From the NCBI GenBank assembly GCA_964390055.1, contig CAYMGQ010000014.1, positions 1 to 53,648 on the forward strand: DNA of 53,648 nucleotides, in the 5' to 3' direction. Position 1 is the stretch's first letter; each line of letters opens with the position of its first letter. A program made the position numbers and the translations under genes. This DNA comes from CAYMGQ01 sp964390055. GTDB taxonomy: Bacteria; Bacillota; Clostridia; Peptostreptococcales; Natronincolaceae. The notes beneath the pieces were generated by a model. The model was not told the DNA's origin and ran no database searches. It was given only the letters and a program-made list of their open reading frames with translations. Shown one piece after another: positions 18,001-25,569 of this stretch.

Positions 18001-19460
18001 TTTGGCGAGAATTTATCTACTTTAAACACATTTTTAGTCGAACTTTCCGTCCCGTCAAGATTAGTTTGTATGGATGATGTTGTTCTTGGCGAGTCTGCTA
18101 ATGATGTTCCTGCTGCATTGTCATATTCGTATGTAGTTAGACGAATTTCGACCTCTTCTAAACCGTTTTTAAGATTGTTTGCAGAGAATAATGTCGCTGG
18201 CCAATACAAATATGCTTCCATTTTATTATTTATTCCACCAGCAGCTTTTATTTCTGTATACGATGTAGGCGATGACTTATTGATTGGGAACTGTGCAGTA
18301 ACTGTTGAACCAGGTATAACAGAGCCATCTGATTTTCTGTATAATGTACCTGTTACTTTTATGTACTGAGAAACATCTCTTTCCTCAACTTCTATGTTAG
18401 CAGTTACTCCAGATGTCCAACCTCGAAGAGCAATATAAGAATCACCATCTGCGATTGCATTTTGTCCATAGACATGTTTGATGTTCGCAGATGCATTATA
18501 TCTACCCTCTTCGGTCTCTGATGTGTCATCATTAGCAAAAATAAAGTTGAGAATACTGGTAGCAGCATTCTTAACGGATAAAAACGAGTTAGTATTTTGT
18601 TTGATAAGCACTTTGTTAATTGTCACCATATTATGTACTTTTGAACCCTCATATAATTTCTTGTTGAGAGACGACGAATTTGCCCGAGTACCAGCGGGGA
18701 ATGATAGCCCACTATATAAGTCTGTCCCATTATAATTACCTGATGCAGTAATGGAATTAGAAGGCTTATCTTGTAAAAAATAAGTATCATGCATATTACG
18801 TGCTAGACCAATAAATCTATAATATCCATCTTCGTATTTCGTTGAGTCAAAAGTGAAAGTAATGCCTTCGCCAACACTATTTTCTTTGACATTGGACAGA
18901 ACTTTAACGAGTGGTTGATTTTTTAATATAGCTCCGTTTTTGTCTTGAATTCTTTGTATATATAAGTCATAATAAACCTCTTTTTCTTGTGTTTCTTTCC
19001 CGCTTAAATTGCAATCTTTATCGTAAGCAAACATTGCAAGAGTTACTGCTTTAGCAAGCCTTGGTATCTTTCCATCTTCTGAACCGAGTAAAACTGGCAT
19101 TTCAGGTAAATTGGTAGAGAAGCTGACACTCTTGCTATGGCGGGTGGTTCTACTATGACTTTCTGGACGATTGAAATGATCATATTTATCAAAATATTTA
19201 TTATATAAGGTATGGGAGTCCATACAATGTGCCGTATAGTGCCCCCAATCCCATGTATGAAAACACCCTTGGATATGGTTGTTAATATGTTCTGCACATT
19301 GATAATAACGCCAATAATCCTGTCCATAAGTACGAGAGTTAGAACATGTTGTGGTATCTGCACAAAAACTGACTTCTCTGTTTTCATGAGAAGAGTTTTT
19401 TATATTCTTTTTAAAATTAGTCCATTTTGTTGTATCAAAATTATAATTAACTTCAGGCAC
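15018..19460 (-). CDS. 1480-residue Ig-like-repeat protein with Cys/His-rich N-terminus and no signal peptide
   Basis: Start GTG, eight bases after GGAGG; that site lies inside the last codons of the upstream gene, so the two are translationally coupled. Residues 1-120 contain Cys33, 39, 55, 66 and 79 plus about ten His and many Tyr/Trp, with no hydrophobic export signal. From about 120 on, the protein is a chain of beta-rich Ig-like domains. At least two near-identical units carry the pattern AWIN-PV-KP-GAP-KI-IAE-SP-PANN-WK and end in HYVH-V, followed by VDxTxP junctions typical of OmpL47/Big-type repeats. The acidic C-terminus (DTDEDTNE) has no LPXTG. No catalytic domain is recognised. It is last in the operon with a radical SAM enzyme. 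It probably acts at the surface, but the route of export is unknown. Confidence 0.75.
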   Translation of the reverse strand: MPEVNYNFDTTKWTNFKKNIKNSSHENREVSFCADTTTCSNSRTYGQDYWRYYQCAEHINNHIQGCFHTWDWGHYTAHCMDSHTLYNKYFDKYDHFNRPESHSRTTRHSKSVSFSTNLPEMPVLLGSEDGKIPRLAKAVTLAMFAYDKDCNLSGKETQEKEVYYDLYIQRIQDKNGAILKNQPLVKVLSNVKENSVGEGITFTFDSTKYEDGYYRFIGLARNMHDTYFLQDKPSNSITASGNYNGTDLYSGLSFPAGTRANSSSLNKKLYEGSKVHNMVTINKVLIKQNTNSFLSVKNAATSILNFIFANDDTSETEEGRYNASANIKHVYGQNAIADGDSYIALRGWTSGVTANIEVEERDVSQYIKVTGTLYRKSDGSVIPGSTVTAQFPINKSSPTSYTEIKAAGGINNKMEAYLYWPATLFSANNLKNGLEEVEIRLTTYEYDNAAGTSLADSPRTTSSIQTNLDGTESSTKNVFKVDKFSPKVTHNAVQDTWLAVASVTINIDDRFLNNAVNSSGTSSNLDKVSVKVVNRATNKTLTTYNWTVANGQIPKNAKNLSKTITIDADSHYDNIGIEITAYDKAGNCGTKTINNIKIDNTTAAVAISPAPISAWINQAIQPVLTFSKPVGAPVTKIQIAETTSPTPPANNSSSWKVLTSGVSREFAYNTVSAGKTTNSHYVHIIVEDGIHPAIRKTFGPYKVDLTAPNLALTSSADMWMYKPIITATVLDPTSGAPLKNIKYVWYKEDGSEGGAHEIDLSASVTHQHNSSYMIDIAEDTYENNIICVVTVEDMAGNVTSSTVTNLKADKTTPLISINPEPNANWINSKIPVVTNIEKPTGAPCAKIRIAETDSPVRPANNDSAWKLMPITNGGAVYHNPITGQSSGEHYVHVWVEKGTFDPNVPDSQNIYRSFSPYKVDLILPEMIDFQPSQEYPQKYGWYWEKPRFDIKVLDNGGSQMKDVRYIITPEASPPIVDDSWTSISPTTAQFSVLFPEGSHYVHVYMQDNAGNEQMRTSPIPTQVDTTAPVVNLTKNIIGELNEAGQTIGYITMHLSAQDDISGIRSAKYAITDNPTPPDLTVSGTNTPANLGRTNGWVDISNYNGEDISLDIDIKAPGKSYVHIFVENNAGMTIGNENNIYTFEENIDIIPTYLTSLVVDESIQNQKFIADKDVVQQGAGKKHIYAFKNVSNITNFDLHYVNYATNTKQTLQIDVIDCMSQEIVRSTRTSVSLGVGEAGIDSDVLPYNFPVWWVNGKTGQKLAAGIYEIKVSILDNEAVVNAISSYAIIKPNILTQPIINVMSDIGKADIATIFEQDTFYDSLLEDINDSFIKTFVQNLKNNHATTYSVATIDKNGVEESQPLAPAFDAGQYTHTFTTSKFVTAVATVEDAFGNVARVLKVVNFINNNPENLEPAEIQKRKEENQKNAEEFMQNTTSSIKHIETPSSDNYIIGGKNVANDQVSKNPFSFLAAKDTDEDTNE

Positions 19461-19464
19461 ACAA

Positions 19465-20292
19465 TCATCCTCCTTTTTTGGGGTTTAAAACAAATAAATC
19501 AAATGCAGATTTATTTTCATTTATCAATTCTAACAAAAGTAAAGCATTTTTATTTGTACCTAAATATTTCTTACTTTTTTCTTTAGAGTGTATTTTTTGC
19601 AAAAACTTAATATAATTGTTTTTGTATGCTATTATTTTTTCTGCACTTATTACATCGTTAAACAAATAGATACTTTTATCAAAATAAATAGGCGTTGGTT
19701 TTTGTTCTGTAAAATCAAAATTAACGTTTGAACAATTTTTTATTTTTTCTTGCAAACAATGATTTGTAATTTGATTTAAGTTATCTATATTTAAGTCAAA
19801 TAAACGGTTTTGATATAATAACTTACCTTCTTCATTTAAAGTAATTTTGGAACCCAAACGAGGGAAACGTATATAAAAAGGGGCCGGAATTCCAATTTGC
19901 AAAAATTCACGCAATATCATCACATCATTCATTGAAATGTTATCTATATTAAAAGTTTTGTTTAAGTCTAAAGATTCAAAAACTTCAGTAGGATAGAGTC
20001 GATTTAATGAATTTTTTAAAAAATCATTATTTCTATCCTTTAAACAAACTCCAAGAATTTGTTTTTCATTATAATATTTTTCAAGACCAATAGTAAGTAA
20101 TTCATCATTAATACTATTTGTATATGAGCTAATCATTACCCAATAGGGAGCATTTAATGAAAAATAAACATATTTTGATTTAGTTGCATCCAATACTACG
20201 TCTGCAACATCATATAATCCTATCGTAGTTGACAGAAAATCGAAGTAAAATATTTTTTCTTGGGGACAATTATTTTTAATATATATTTTCAT
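19465..20292 (-). CDS. Unrecognised 275-residue protein between radical SAM enzyme and giant protein
   Basis: ATG at 20292 is preferred over one eight codons earlier, because AGGTG lies at proper distance before it. The protein is probably cytoplasmic: there is no signal or membrane helix. It is rich in Asn, Ile, Lys and Leu and has three scattered cysteines in the body (near positions 75, 180 and 188) plus one near residue 9. No motif is recognised. It lies 50 bp after the radical SAM/SPASM gene and 4 bp before the giant gene, whose ribosome binding site it contains. A role as chaperone, recognition protein or export partner for the giant product is an inference from position only. Confidence 0.6.
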   Translation of the reverse strand: MKIYIKNNCPQEKIFYFDFLSTTIGLYDVADVVLDATKSKYVYFSLNAPYWVMISSYTNSINDELLTIGLEKYYNEKQILGVCLKDRNNDFLKNSLNRLYPTEVFESLDLNKTFNIDNISMNDVMILREFLQIGIPAPFYIRFPRLGSKITLNEEGKLLYQNRLFDLNIDNLNQITNHCLQEKIKNCSNVNFDFTEQKPTPIYFDKSIYLFNDVISAEKIIAYKNNYIKFLQKIHSKEKSKKYLGTNKNALLLLELINENKSAFDLFVLNPKKGG

Positions 20293-20342
20293 TTGGTTAC
20301 ACCTCGAAATAATCATTTCTTTCTTATTATATGTAGTTCGGT

Positions 20343-21944
20343 TTATTTGTTAATTATGTTTTGTATTTTTTCAAGATTTCTAATTAAAGCATATTTAATT
20401 GACATTTTTCTTTTCTTTATAATTGTTTCTGTATCATTAACTAAAAATGAAAAACTTTTAGCTTCTTTTGTGTTAGGCACAAATTTACTAAACTCTCTGG
20501 AAAGGTTATAAGTAATTACTCTATCTGATTCTCTTTTTTCTTCCCAAATACTGTCTTTGAATTCTGATGGATTAAAAAGTCTAAAAATTTGATATTCTTT
20601 GCTTTTAAAAAGGGCGTGAGGGCTATCCAGAACATTTTTTTCGAGAGTATATAAGTCAATGTTTAATTCTGATTTAAACACTTCATTTATTTCCCACATT
20701 GTATAATAATCACTTAAAACAAGTTGCTTTTGAACCAAATTAGGGGTATTTGGTTTTACATATAAAAAAACATTATAATTTCTATAAATTTGATACAATC
20801 CAAAAAGGCTGTAATATAATTCATTACAAGCATTTGAATCAAAAGTTATATCATCATGTTTTTCAGATAAACTATTTGCAAAACAAGTTCCCTTACAAAT
20901 ATCTGAAAGAGGGCATCTATTGCAATTCGTTAATCTTTTCTTGACTTTATCTTGAATAATATTATTATAATTTTCTGTATAATGCATATCTGTTATATGT
21001 TCATAATCATCAATTGTTCCCAAATAATATTTTCCATAAGTATATGAATCACAATGAGCTAATTCGCCATTTGGGCCTATACCTACCCAACCATAACTAC
21101 AATCGAGGCGATTACAACAACTATAATCACCCCCATGCAGCTTTGAGGTTAAATGGGTAATATTTCTTTCTATATTCTCATTCTCCACAGCTTGTACAAA
21201 ATAAAACAGAAACTGTTTTAATTCTTCAGCATAGTCTTCATAACTATAAAAAATATTTTCCCCTAAACATATTTCGTTTGTAGGAAATAAAAAATTAAAG
21301 GAAGGAGAAAGATTCAGTTCTTCCAACCCTTTAATAAAAGATTTTTTTAAATTTTTATAATTAACATTACTAATAACAGAAATAAATCCCCCTAGCAAAT
21401 GAGGTTTTGAACAACGATCATACTCTATTAATTCTTTAAGTTTTTTAATACTTATATTTTTTCTGTATTTTAACTTAGTAGGAAGGTTGTCGGGATATAT
21501 ATCATAAGATAAACCTATGAGAACATTATATTTTTTGAATAAATCTAAAAAAGCCTCATTTAAAAGTGTGCCATTAGTTTGTATTGATAATTCCATATCG
21601 GGGACTTTGTTTTTAATATAAGGCAATACTTCTTGATACCATTCTATTCCTGCCAAAAGAGGTTCTCCACCGTGAAATGTAAAAGCAGCACAAGACCTGG
21701 GGTCAGCGGCTATCATGTTTATGACTTTTTTGGCTCTATCTGTGGACATAATATTTTTCCCGTGTTTTTTTTGTGCTACTCTATCATAACAATACTCACA
21801 ATGTATATTGCAATTATGAGTAGGTTTAAACAGAATGGTATAAGGCTTGTGTTTTAAAACATTTTTTAACTCATAGTTCAATTTTGCCTTTGAAAAGTTA
21901 TGTTTTTCTATGTTGTTGCAAGTAGTGCAATTTATTTGATTCAT
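20343..21944 (-). CDS. Radical SAM/SPASM maturase
   Basis: 533 residues. Cys45, Cys49 and Cys52 form the CxxxCxxC [4Fe-4S]-SAM motif (CNIHCEYC). GGEP (in FTFHGGEPLLAG, near 95) is the SAM-contact motif. A SPASM-like auxiliary cluster region follows: CCNRLDC near 278-284, HCDSY near 299, then CNRCPLSDICKGTC near 335-352. The closest general resemblance is to protein- and peptide-modifying SPASM enzymes such as sulfatase-maturating enzymes. The extra 160 C-terminal residues are not recognised, and a CTTC pair sits at residues 6-9. Known family chemistry: radical modification of Cys, Ser, Thr or other side chains. It is first gene of the unit with the 275-residue and giant proteins, so the giant protein is the natural candidate substrate. 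Confidence 0.85.
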   Translation of the reverse strand: MNQINCTTCNNIEKHNFSKAKLNYELKNVLKHKPYTILFKPTHNCNIHCEYCYDRVAQKKHGKNIMSTDRAKKVINMIAADPRSCAAFTFHGGEPLLAGIEWYQEVLPYIKNKVPDMELSIQTNGTLLNEAFLDLFKKYNVLIGLSYDIYPDNLPTKLKYRKNISIKKLKELIEYDRCSKPHLLGGFISVISNVNYKNLKKSFIKGLEELNLSPSFNFLFPTNEICLGENIFYSYEDYAEELKQFLFYFVQAVENENIERNITHLTSKLHGGDYSCCNRLDCSYGWVGIGPNGELAHCDSYTYGKYYLGTIDDYEHITDMHYTENYNNIIQDKVKKRLTNCNRCPLSDICKGTCFANSLSEKHDDITFDSNACNELYYSLFGLYQIYRNYNVFLYVKPNTPNLVQKQLVLSDYYTMWEINEVFKSELNIDLYTLEKNVLDSPHALFKSKEYQIFRLFNPSEFKDSIWEEKRESDRVITYNLSREFSKFVPNTKEAKSFSFLVNDTETIIKKRKMSIKYALIRNLEKIQNIINK

Positions 21945-21975
21945 ACTTGAATACTCCTTTAATATAGTGTATTTA

Positions 21976-22004
21976 ATTATACATCTTATTTTCCCTTATG
22001 TCAA
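21976..22004 (-). promoter_or_regulatory. Promoter of the radical SAM/giant-protein operon
   Basis: -35 TTGACA (21999-22004), 17-bp spacer ending GATG, -10 TATAAT (21976-21981). The -35 overlaps the last codons of the previous gene. The leader before the ATG at 21944 is short, with AAAGGAG nine bases upstream of the start. Confidence 0.8.
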
Positions 22005-22975
22005 TTTTTTATCGCAAAAGCTAAACATCCACCATAGCAAGACATTGAATCAAAATTCTTGCACTTTTTACACCGTTGTACGCAATTGGATTCAATTTGT
22101 ACATAATCTTGTTTTACTTGAAAGTAACGATAAAGGGCATCATAAGATTCAAACTTAAAAATACTCACCGGGTTATATACCCCAAAGCACCGGACTGCTT
22201 CTAGCCGAGGGGTAATATCTATAGTTGGACCACAAAAAAAATAATCATATTTATTATCCGTGTATAGATTGAGTTTTTCAATTTCTTCTTTACTAAAATA
22301 ACAAAGAGGTATTCTATTGCAGTCTAAGCGAACAATAGCTCCAGCTTCATAAATTTTTTGATAAACTTTTAATGCTTTATTTTTCATTTTTTTATAGTAA
22401 GCTTCTTTGTCCTTTTGATGGTCTTTGTATGTAGGTGCTACGATACTGGTTCGTACCTGTTTAATATGAAACTGCTTAATGATATCATAAAAATAACTAT
22501 AATCATCGAGCTCGTGATAAATGTTGAGCCCAATCGTAGCCTTGTCTTCCCACCCGAAAGAATCATATATTAAATGTAGATTTTCAATAGTTTTTTTGTA
22601 ATTTTCTTTTCCCGTAACGTCGGGAGAATTAATGTTGATTAAAAGAGTAAATAAATCTCTGCTTATAAATGGAATAATCACATCAAGATGAATACCGTTT
22701 GTAAAAATAGTACTTCCACATCTATTTTTCAAACAAAAAGCCTTTGTTTCATTTAGAATTTGCTTGATATCTGGGTGCAGCGTTGGCTCGCCACCTATAA
22801 TACCAATTCGGTTAATAGGCTGACCATCAAGAAATTTGAGGACTTTCACGAAATCGTCCACAGACATTATTTGGGATTGATGGACTGCGTCATGTTTTTG
22901 ATTTTCAATCATATCGTCGGCAAAACAATAAGGACATCTTAAGTTGCATTCGTTCAGAATAGCTATATTTGGCAT
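22001..22975 (-). CDS. Second radical SAM protein with C-terminal Cys cluster
   Basis: 324 residues. The cluster motif is at the extreme N-terminus (Cys10, Cys14, Cys17 in CNLRCPYC), with GGEPTLHP near 62-69. The C-terminus has Cys298, 302, 305, 313 and 317 (CVQRCKKC, SCYGGC), consistent with a compact SPASM or twitch-type auxiliary cluster. It differs from the 533-residue enzyme in length and arrangement, so the two are probably not duplicates. The start overlaps the end of the SecA-like gene by 13 bp, indicating coupling of motor and enzyme. The substrate is not shown; the nearby giant protein is the obvious candidate. Confidence 0.85.
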   Translation of the reverse strand: MPNIAILNECNLRCPYCFADDMIENQKHDAVHQSQIMSVDDFVKVLKFLDGQPINRIGIIGGEPTLHPDIKQILNETKAFCLKNRCGSTIFTNGIHLDVIIPFISRDLFTLLININSPDVTGKENYKKTIENLHLIYDSFGWEDKATIGLNIYHELDDYSYFYDIIKQFHIKQVRTSIVAPTYKDHQKDKEAYYKKMKNKALKVYQKIYEAGAIVRLDCNRIPLCYFSKEEIEKLNLYTDNKYDYFFCGPTIDITPRLEAVRCFGVYNPVSIFKFESYDALYRYFQVKQDYVQIESNCVQRCKKCKNFDSMSCYGGCLAFAIKN

Positions 22976-24942
22976 GGTATACCTCCTTTGTGGTTCATGG
23001 CATAATATTGAACGGTATCGATGATTTTCTTTGCTTCTTTCATTATTAATCTTGAGGATTCTTCTTTATTGGCTAAGTTAAAAGAGATTTGTTCTAATGC
23101 GTCTATTTGCGTTAAAAACCAGTTGTCATAAGTTGTATCTTTTATATGTTGATAATAATATTCATAAATCAAATCTATATAGTACGCAAAATATGTAGAC
23201 CGCTCTCTTATTTGAGCATTTGTACCATATATATTTGATATAGCCCTCCTAATAATCGCGACGTAATTGTTTTTATTTAGCTTGCTTTTTGTTTTGCAAT
23301 CGACATACTGAAATATTTCATCATCCTCGGAAACAAAAATATGCACATCTCCCGCTCTTCCTTGCCTGCCTGTCCTGCCCGAAATTTGGATTTCGGCTCT
23401 TTTACAGCCGAAGACTTCATATATAATTACCGACAAAACAGTTGAATCATCTGGGATAATATCTGTTCCTCGACCGAATAATAAAGTTGAGATTGTTATC
23501 TTTTTGCTTTCTCCCGCTCCTGAAATAATTGTGTTTTCAGAAACCGTTGCGGTTGTATTATTAAATAAAACATTTTCATATCCGCGTTCTGATAAAAAGC
23601 GAGAAACATTCGTGGCATCTTTGTCATTTTTGCAAATTATTAAGGAAGCTTTCTTTTCATTTATGTTGCGACTTACTATCTGTAACAAAAGGTCGTTTTT
23701 GTTTTTAGTAAAGTGGTATGTTTTATTAATTACAGGAGTTTTGTTTTGAGGAACTGCAACCACACCAGTTTTAAATATTTTAGACAGTTCTTCTTGAACT
23801 GGGAGCAAAGAACCACTTAACCCAATTACTTCTTTGTATTTTAAAAAGTATACTTGGTTTGCTATTTTACCAATAGTTTGTGTCTGACTTGGTTTGATAC
23901 ACGATTCTTTAACCAAAAGAGCAAGCTGCAAATATATATCATGTTTGCTATTAGGAAGAGTTCTACCGTTGTGCTTATCCACTAATAATATATCGTCCTC
24001 AGCCACAATATAGTCAATATTTTTTTGATATACATAGTACGCATTGGCCACACCATACATAAAAGCCAAAGCCTCCGACGGTGATAAGCAACCATTCTTA
24101 CTCAAGTCAATAATTTTATCTTGGATGTCTTGAGAGAAGTCTACAAACTTCAAAGCTTGATTTATAAAGATTGTATTGGTTAAGCTGTTTTCTAAATTCG
24201 CCCATGCTTGAACTTCATCATAATTAAGTTCCAAAAAGACGGCTTTGGAAAAAATATTCTGTATTTTTTCAATAAATTCTACTAAGCCAAGATGCTTATA
24301 TTGTATTGAGGAATCATCGTCTACTCCGACAGAAAAAGCGGATGTTGCATTATCAATTAAAACATAATCAGCTTCATCGACTACTGCAATGTGTAATTGG
24401 TAATAAAGATTTCTGTTAAATCTCTGCATGATGTACTGAAAAGCAAAAGATGCGGCCGTGCCATATATAATATCCTTTTGCATATCAAAATCTTCTCCAA
24501 GATTTTGCGAGGTAAGCACGCCAAACGAAAGGTCAAATGCTTGGTACATATCCCCCAGCTGTCTAATGGCTTCTTCGGCTAAGTAATCATTGACAGTAAA
24601 AACATGTACCGGCTTTTTGACGACCAGACAATAAGCACCTATAATTAGGGTTTTGCCCTCTCCCGTCTTTACATCCACAAAGTATCCATCCAACATTGCC
24701 AATACTGCTGTAATTTGTACATCAAAAAGACTCTTATGAATATATTTACTCAAAATGAAATATGCAGCCGCTACCCGAGTAAGCTTTGATTTGTGACTTA
24801 AAAGGTTTTTTAAAAAAATATCGTCGCTTATTTTGTGCGGATGAGTGTTTTGCAGTTTTTGTATTATATTGTTAACTTTTTTTGCTTGAGCTTTGTATTT
24901 TCGATAAAGCAAAACATTAAACCCTTTATGAATTTTGAGCAA
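22963..24942 (-). CDS. Shortened SecA-like ATPase (accessory export motor)
   Basis: 659 residues against about 800-900 for SecA. Motifs in order: Walker A KTGEGKT near 93, a DEAD-type box VVDEADYVLID near 187, a pre-crosslinking-domain-like region, VDKHNGRTLP where SecA has VDE-TGR-M, YKEVIGLSGSL for SecA's Y-KL-GMTGTA, STLLFGRGTDI near 483, and QISGRTGRQGRAG near 520. Only about 115 residues follow, so the helical wing and C-terminal zinc linker are reduced or absent. This is diagnostic of the SecA fold rather than a generic helicase. Start choice is odd: TTG at 24942 is right against GGAGG, and an ATT nine bases after GGAGG (codon 4) would be better spaced. It lies downstream of the PH-like gene and overlaps a radical SAM gene. 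No SecY2 or Asp genes are seen. Confidence 0.85.
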   Translation of the reverse strand: MLKIHKGFNVLLYRKYKAQAKKVNNIIQKLQNTHPHKISDDIFLKNLLSHKSKLTRVAAAYFILSKYIHKSLFDVQITAVLAMLDGYFVDVKTGEGKTLIIGAYCLVVKKPVHVFTVNDYLAEEAIRQLGDMYQAFDLSFGVLTSQNLGEDFDMQKDIIYGTAASFAFQYIMQRFNRNLYYQLHIAVVDEADYVLIDNATSAFSVGVDDDSSIQYKHLGLVEFIEKIQNIFSKAVFLELNYDEVQAWANLENSLTNTIFINQALKFVDFSQDIQDKIIDLSKNGCLSPSEALAFMYGVANAYYVYQKNIDYIVAEDDILLVDKHNGRTLPNSKHDIYLQLALLVKESCIKPSQTQTIGKIANQVYFLKYKEVIGLSGSLLPVQEELSKIFKTGVVAVPQNKTPVINKTYHFTKNKNDLLLQIVSRNINEKKASLIICKNDKDATNVSRFLSERGYENVLFNNTTATVSENTIISGAGESKKITISTLLFGRGTDIIPDDSTVLSVIIYEVFGCKRAEIQISGRTGRQGRAGDVHIFVSEDDEIFQYVDCKTKSKLNKNNYVAIIRRAISNIYGTNAQIRERSTYFAYYIDLIYEYYYQHIKDTTYDNWFLTQIDALEQISFNLANKEESSRLIMKEAKKIIDTVQYYAMNHKGGIPCQI

Positions 24943-24949
24943 CCTCCGA

Positions 24950-25270
24950 CTATTGATAATATTCTATTTTTATGGCGGAAAACATCTCAATCTCCCTTCT
25001 TATGTTCTTATGTAGTGTTTCAATAATGATTTGAGGAGATAAAACATTCCCAATGGTAAAAACATATTCTTTTGATTTATCACGACCAGAATAGACTATG
25101 TGTAAGTAGTGTTTTTGATTGTTAGTTAATATTGAAATTCGCTTAATATTATAATATGGTATTTGAAACTGTTCGTTATTTTTATAAACCCTAAGTGCAT
25201 CTGTGTGAATTTCTAATATTGTTGTGTCGCTCATTATTGTGGGTTTGTCTATGATTTTATAAACTAACAT
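24950..25270 (-). CDS. Small PH-like (bacterial PH) domain protein
   Basis: 106 residues, all beta strands then a C-terminal helix: TILEIHTDALRVYKN, IPYYNIKRISIL and EYVFTIGN match the usual bacterial PH-fold pattern of a basic strand followed by the loop-strand IxY-I--ISI. No membrane segment. GAGGGAG lies seven bases before ATG. It is first gene after the promoter at 25295-25323 and only seven bases before the SecA-like gene. A scaffold or membrane-lipid adaptor for the motor is possible; the fold assignment is by pattern. Confidence 0.5.
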   Translation of the reverse strand: MLVYKIIDKPTIMSDTTILEIHTDALRVYKNNEQFQIPYYNIKRISILTNNQKHYLHIVYSGRDKSKEYVFTIGNVLSPQIIIETLHKNIRREIEMFSAIKIEYYQ

Positions 25271-25294
25271 CTCGCAACTCCCTCATAATTGTAT

Positions 25295-25323
25295 ATTATA
25301 CCTCATTTTTGACTAAAAGTCAA
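25295..25323 (-). promoter_or_regulatory. Promoter of the PH-like/SecA-like/radical SAM operon, with palindrome
   Basis: -35 TTGACT (25318-25323), 17-bp spacer ending GAGG, -10 TATAAT (25295-25300). The -35 forms the left half of a perfect palindrome TTGAC-N5-GTCAA (25309-25323), so a repressor bound there would block RNA polymerase. Confidence 0.8.
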
Positions 25324-25352
25324 TATGCATTATTGTTTTAAAGCAATTGTCA

Positions 25353-25496
25353 CTATATAGCTTTAATAATAGCAGTATAAATCGTCATAAAGAAATAAAT
25401 AAAGGTAAAGATGACGACCATTGCTTTTTTTGTTTTGTGGAATTGTTGATATTCAAATTCTTTCCGAATATATTTTTTTTTGGCTATTTGTCTCAC
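25353..25496 (-). CDS. Possible 47-residue membrane peptide
   Basis: An open frame begins with GTG (25496) and ends in TAG (25353-25355). The product has a basic N-terminus (IAKKKYIRKEF), then a single hydrophobic helix (AMVVIFTFIYFFMTIY), and a short tail. The upstream AAGAAAGAA is a weak ribosome site. It sits in the otherwise empty 300-bp gap between the stalk-domain gene and the next promoter. No family recognised. Confidence 0.35.
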   Translation of the reverse strand: MRQIAKKKYIRKEFEYQQFHKTKKAMVVIFTFIYFFMTIYTAIIKAI

Positions 25497-25569
25497 TTCT
25501 TTCTTGGCTATGTTGAGTAAATGGAATCCTTAGCACTTAAAGCACTAAAGAATTGCCTAAGTCTTGTTG

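Noticed and set aside
15018..19460. Sortase-anchored adhesin
   Set aside because: The C-terminus is acidic (DTDEDTNE) with no LPXTG, no hydrophobic tail and no positive end.
22963..24942. Ordinary DEAD/DEAH helicase
   Set aside because: The ordered motifs KTGEGKT, GLSGSL, GRGTDI and GRTGRQGRAG are specific to the SecA family.
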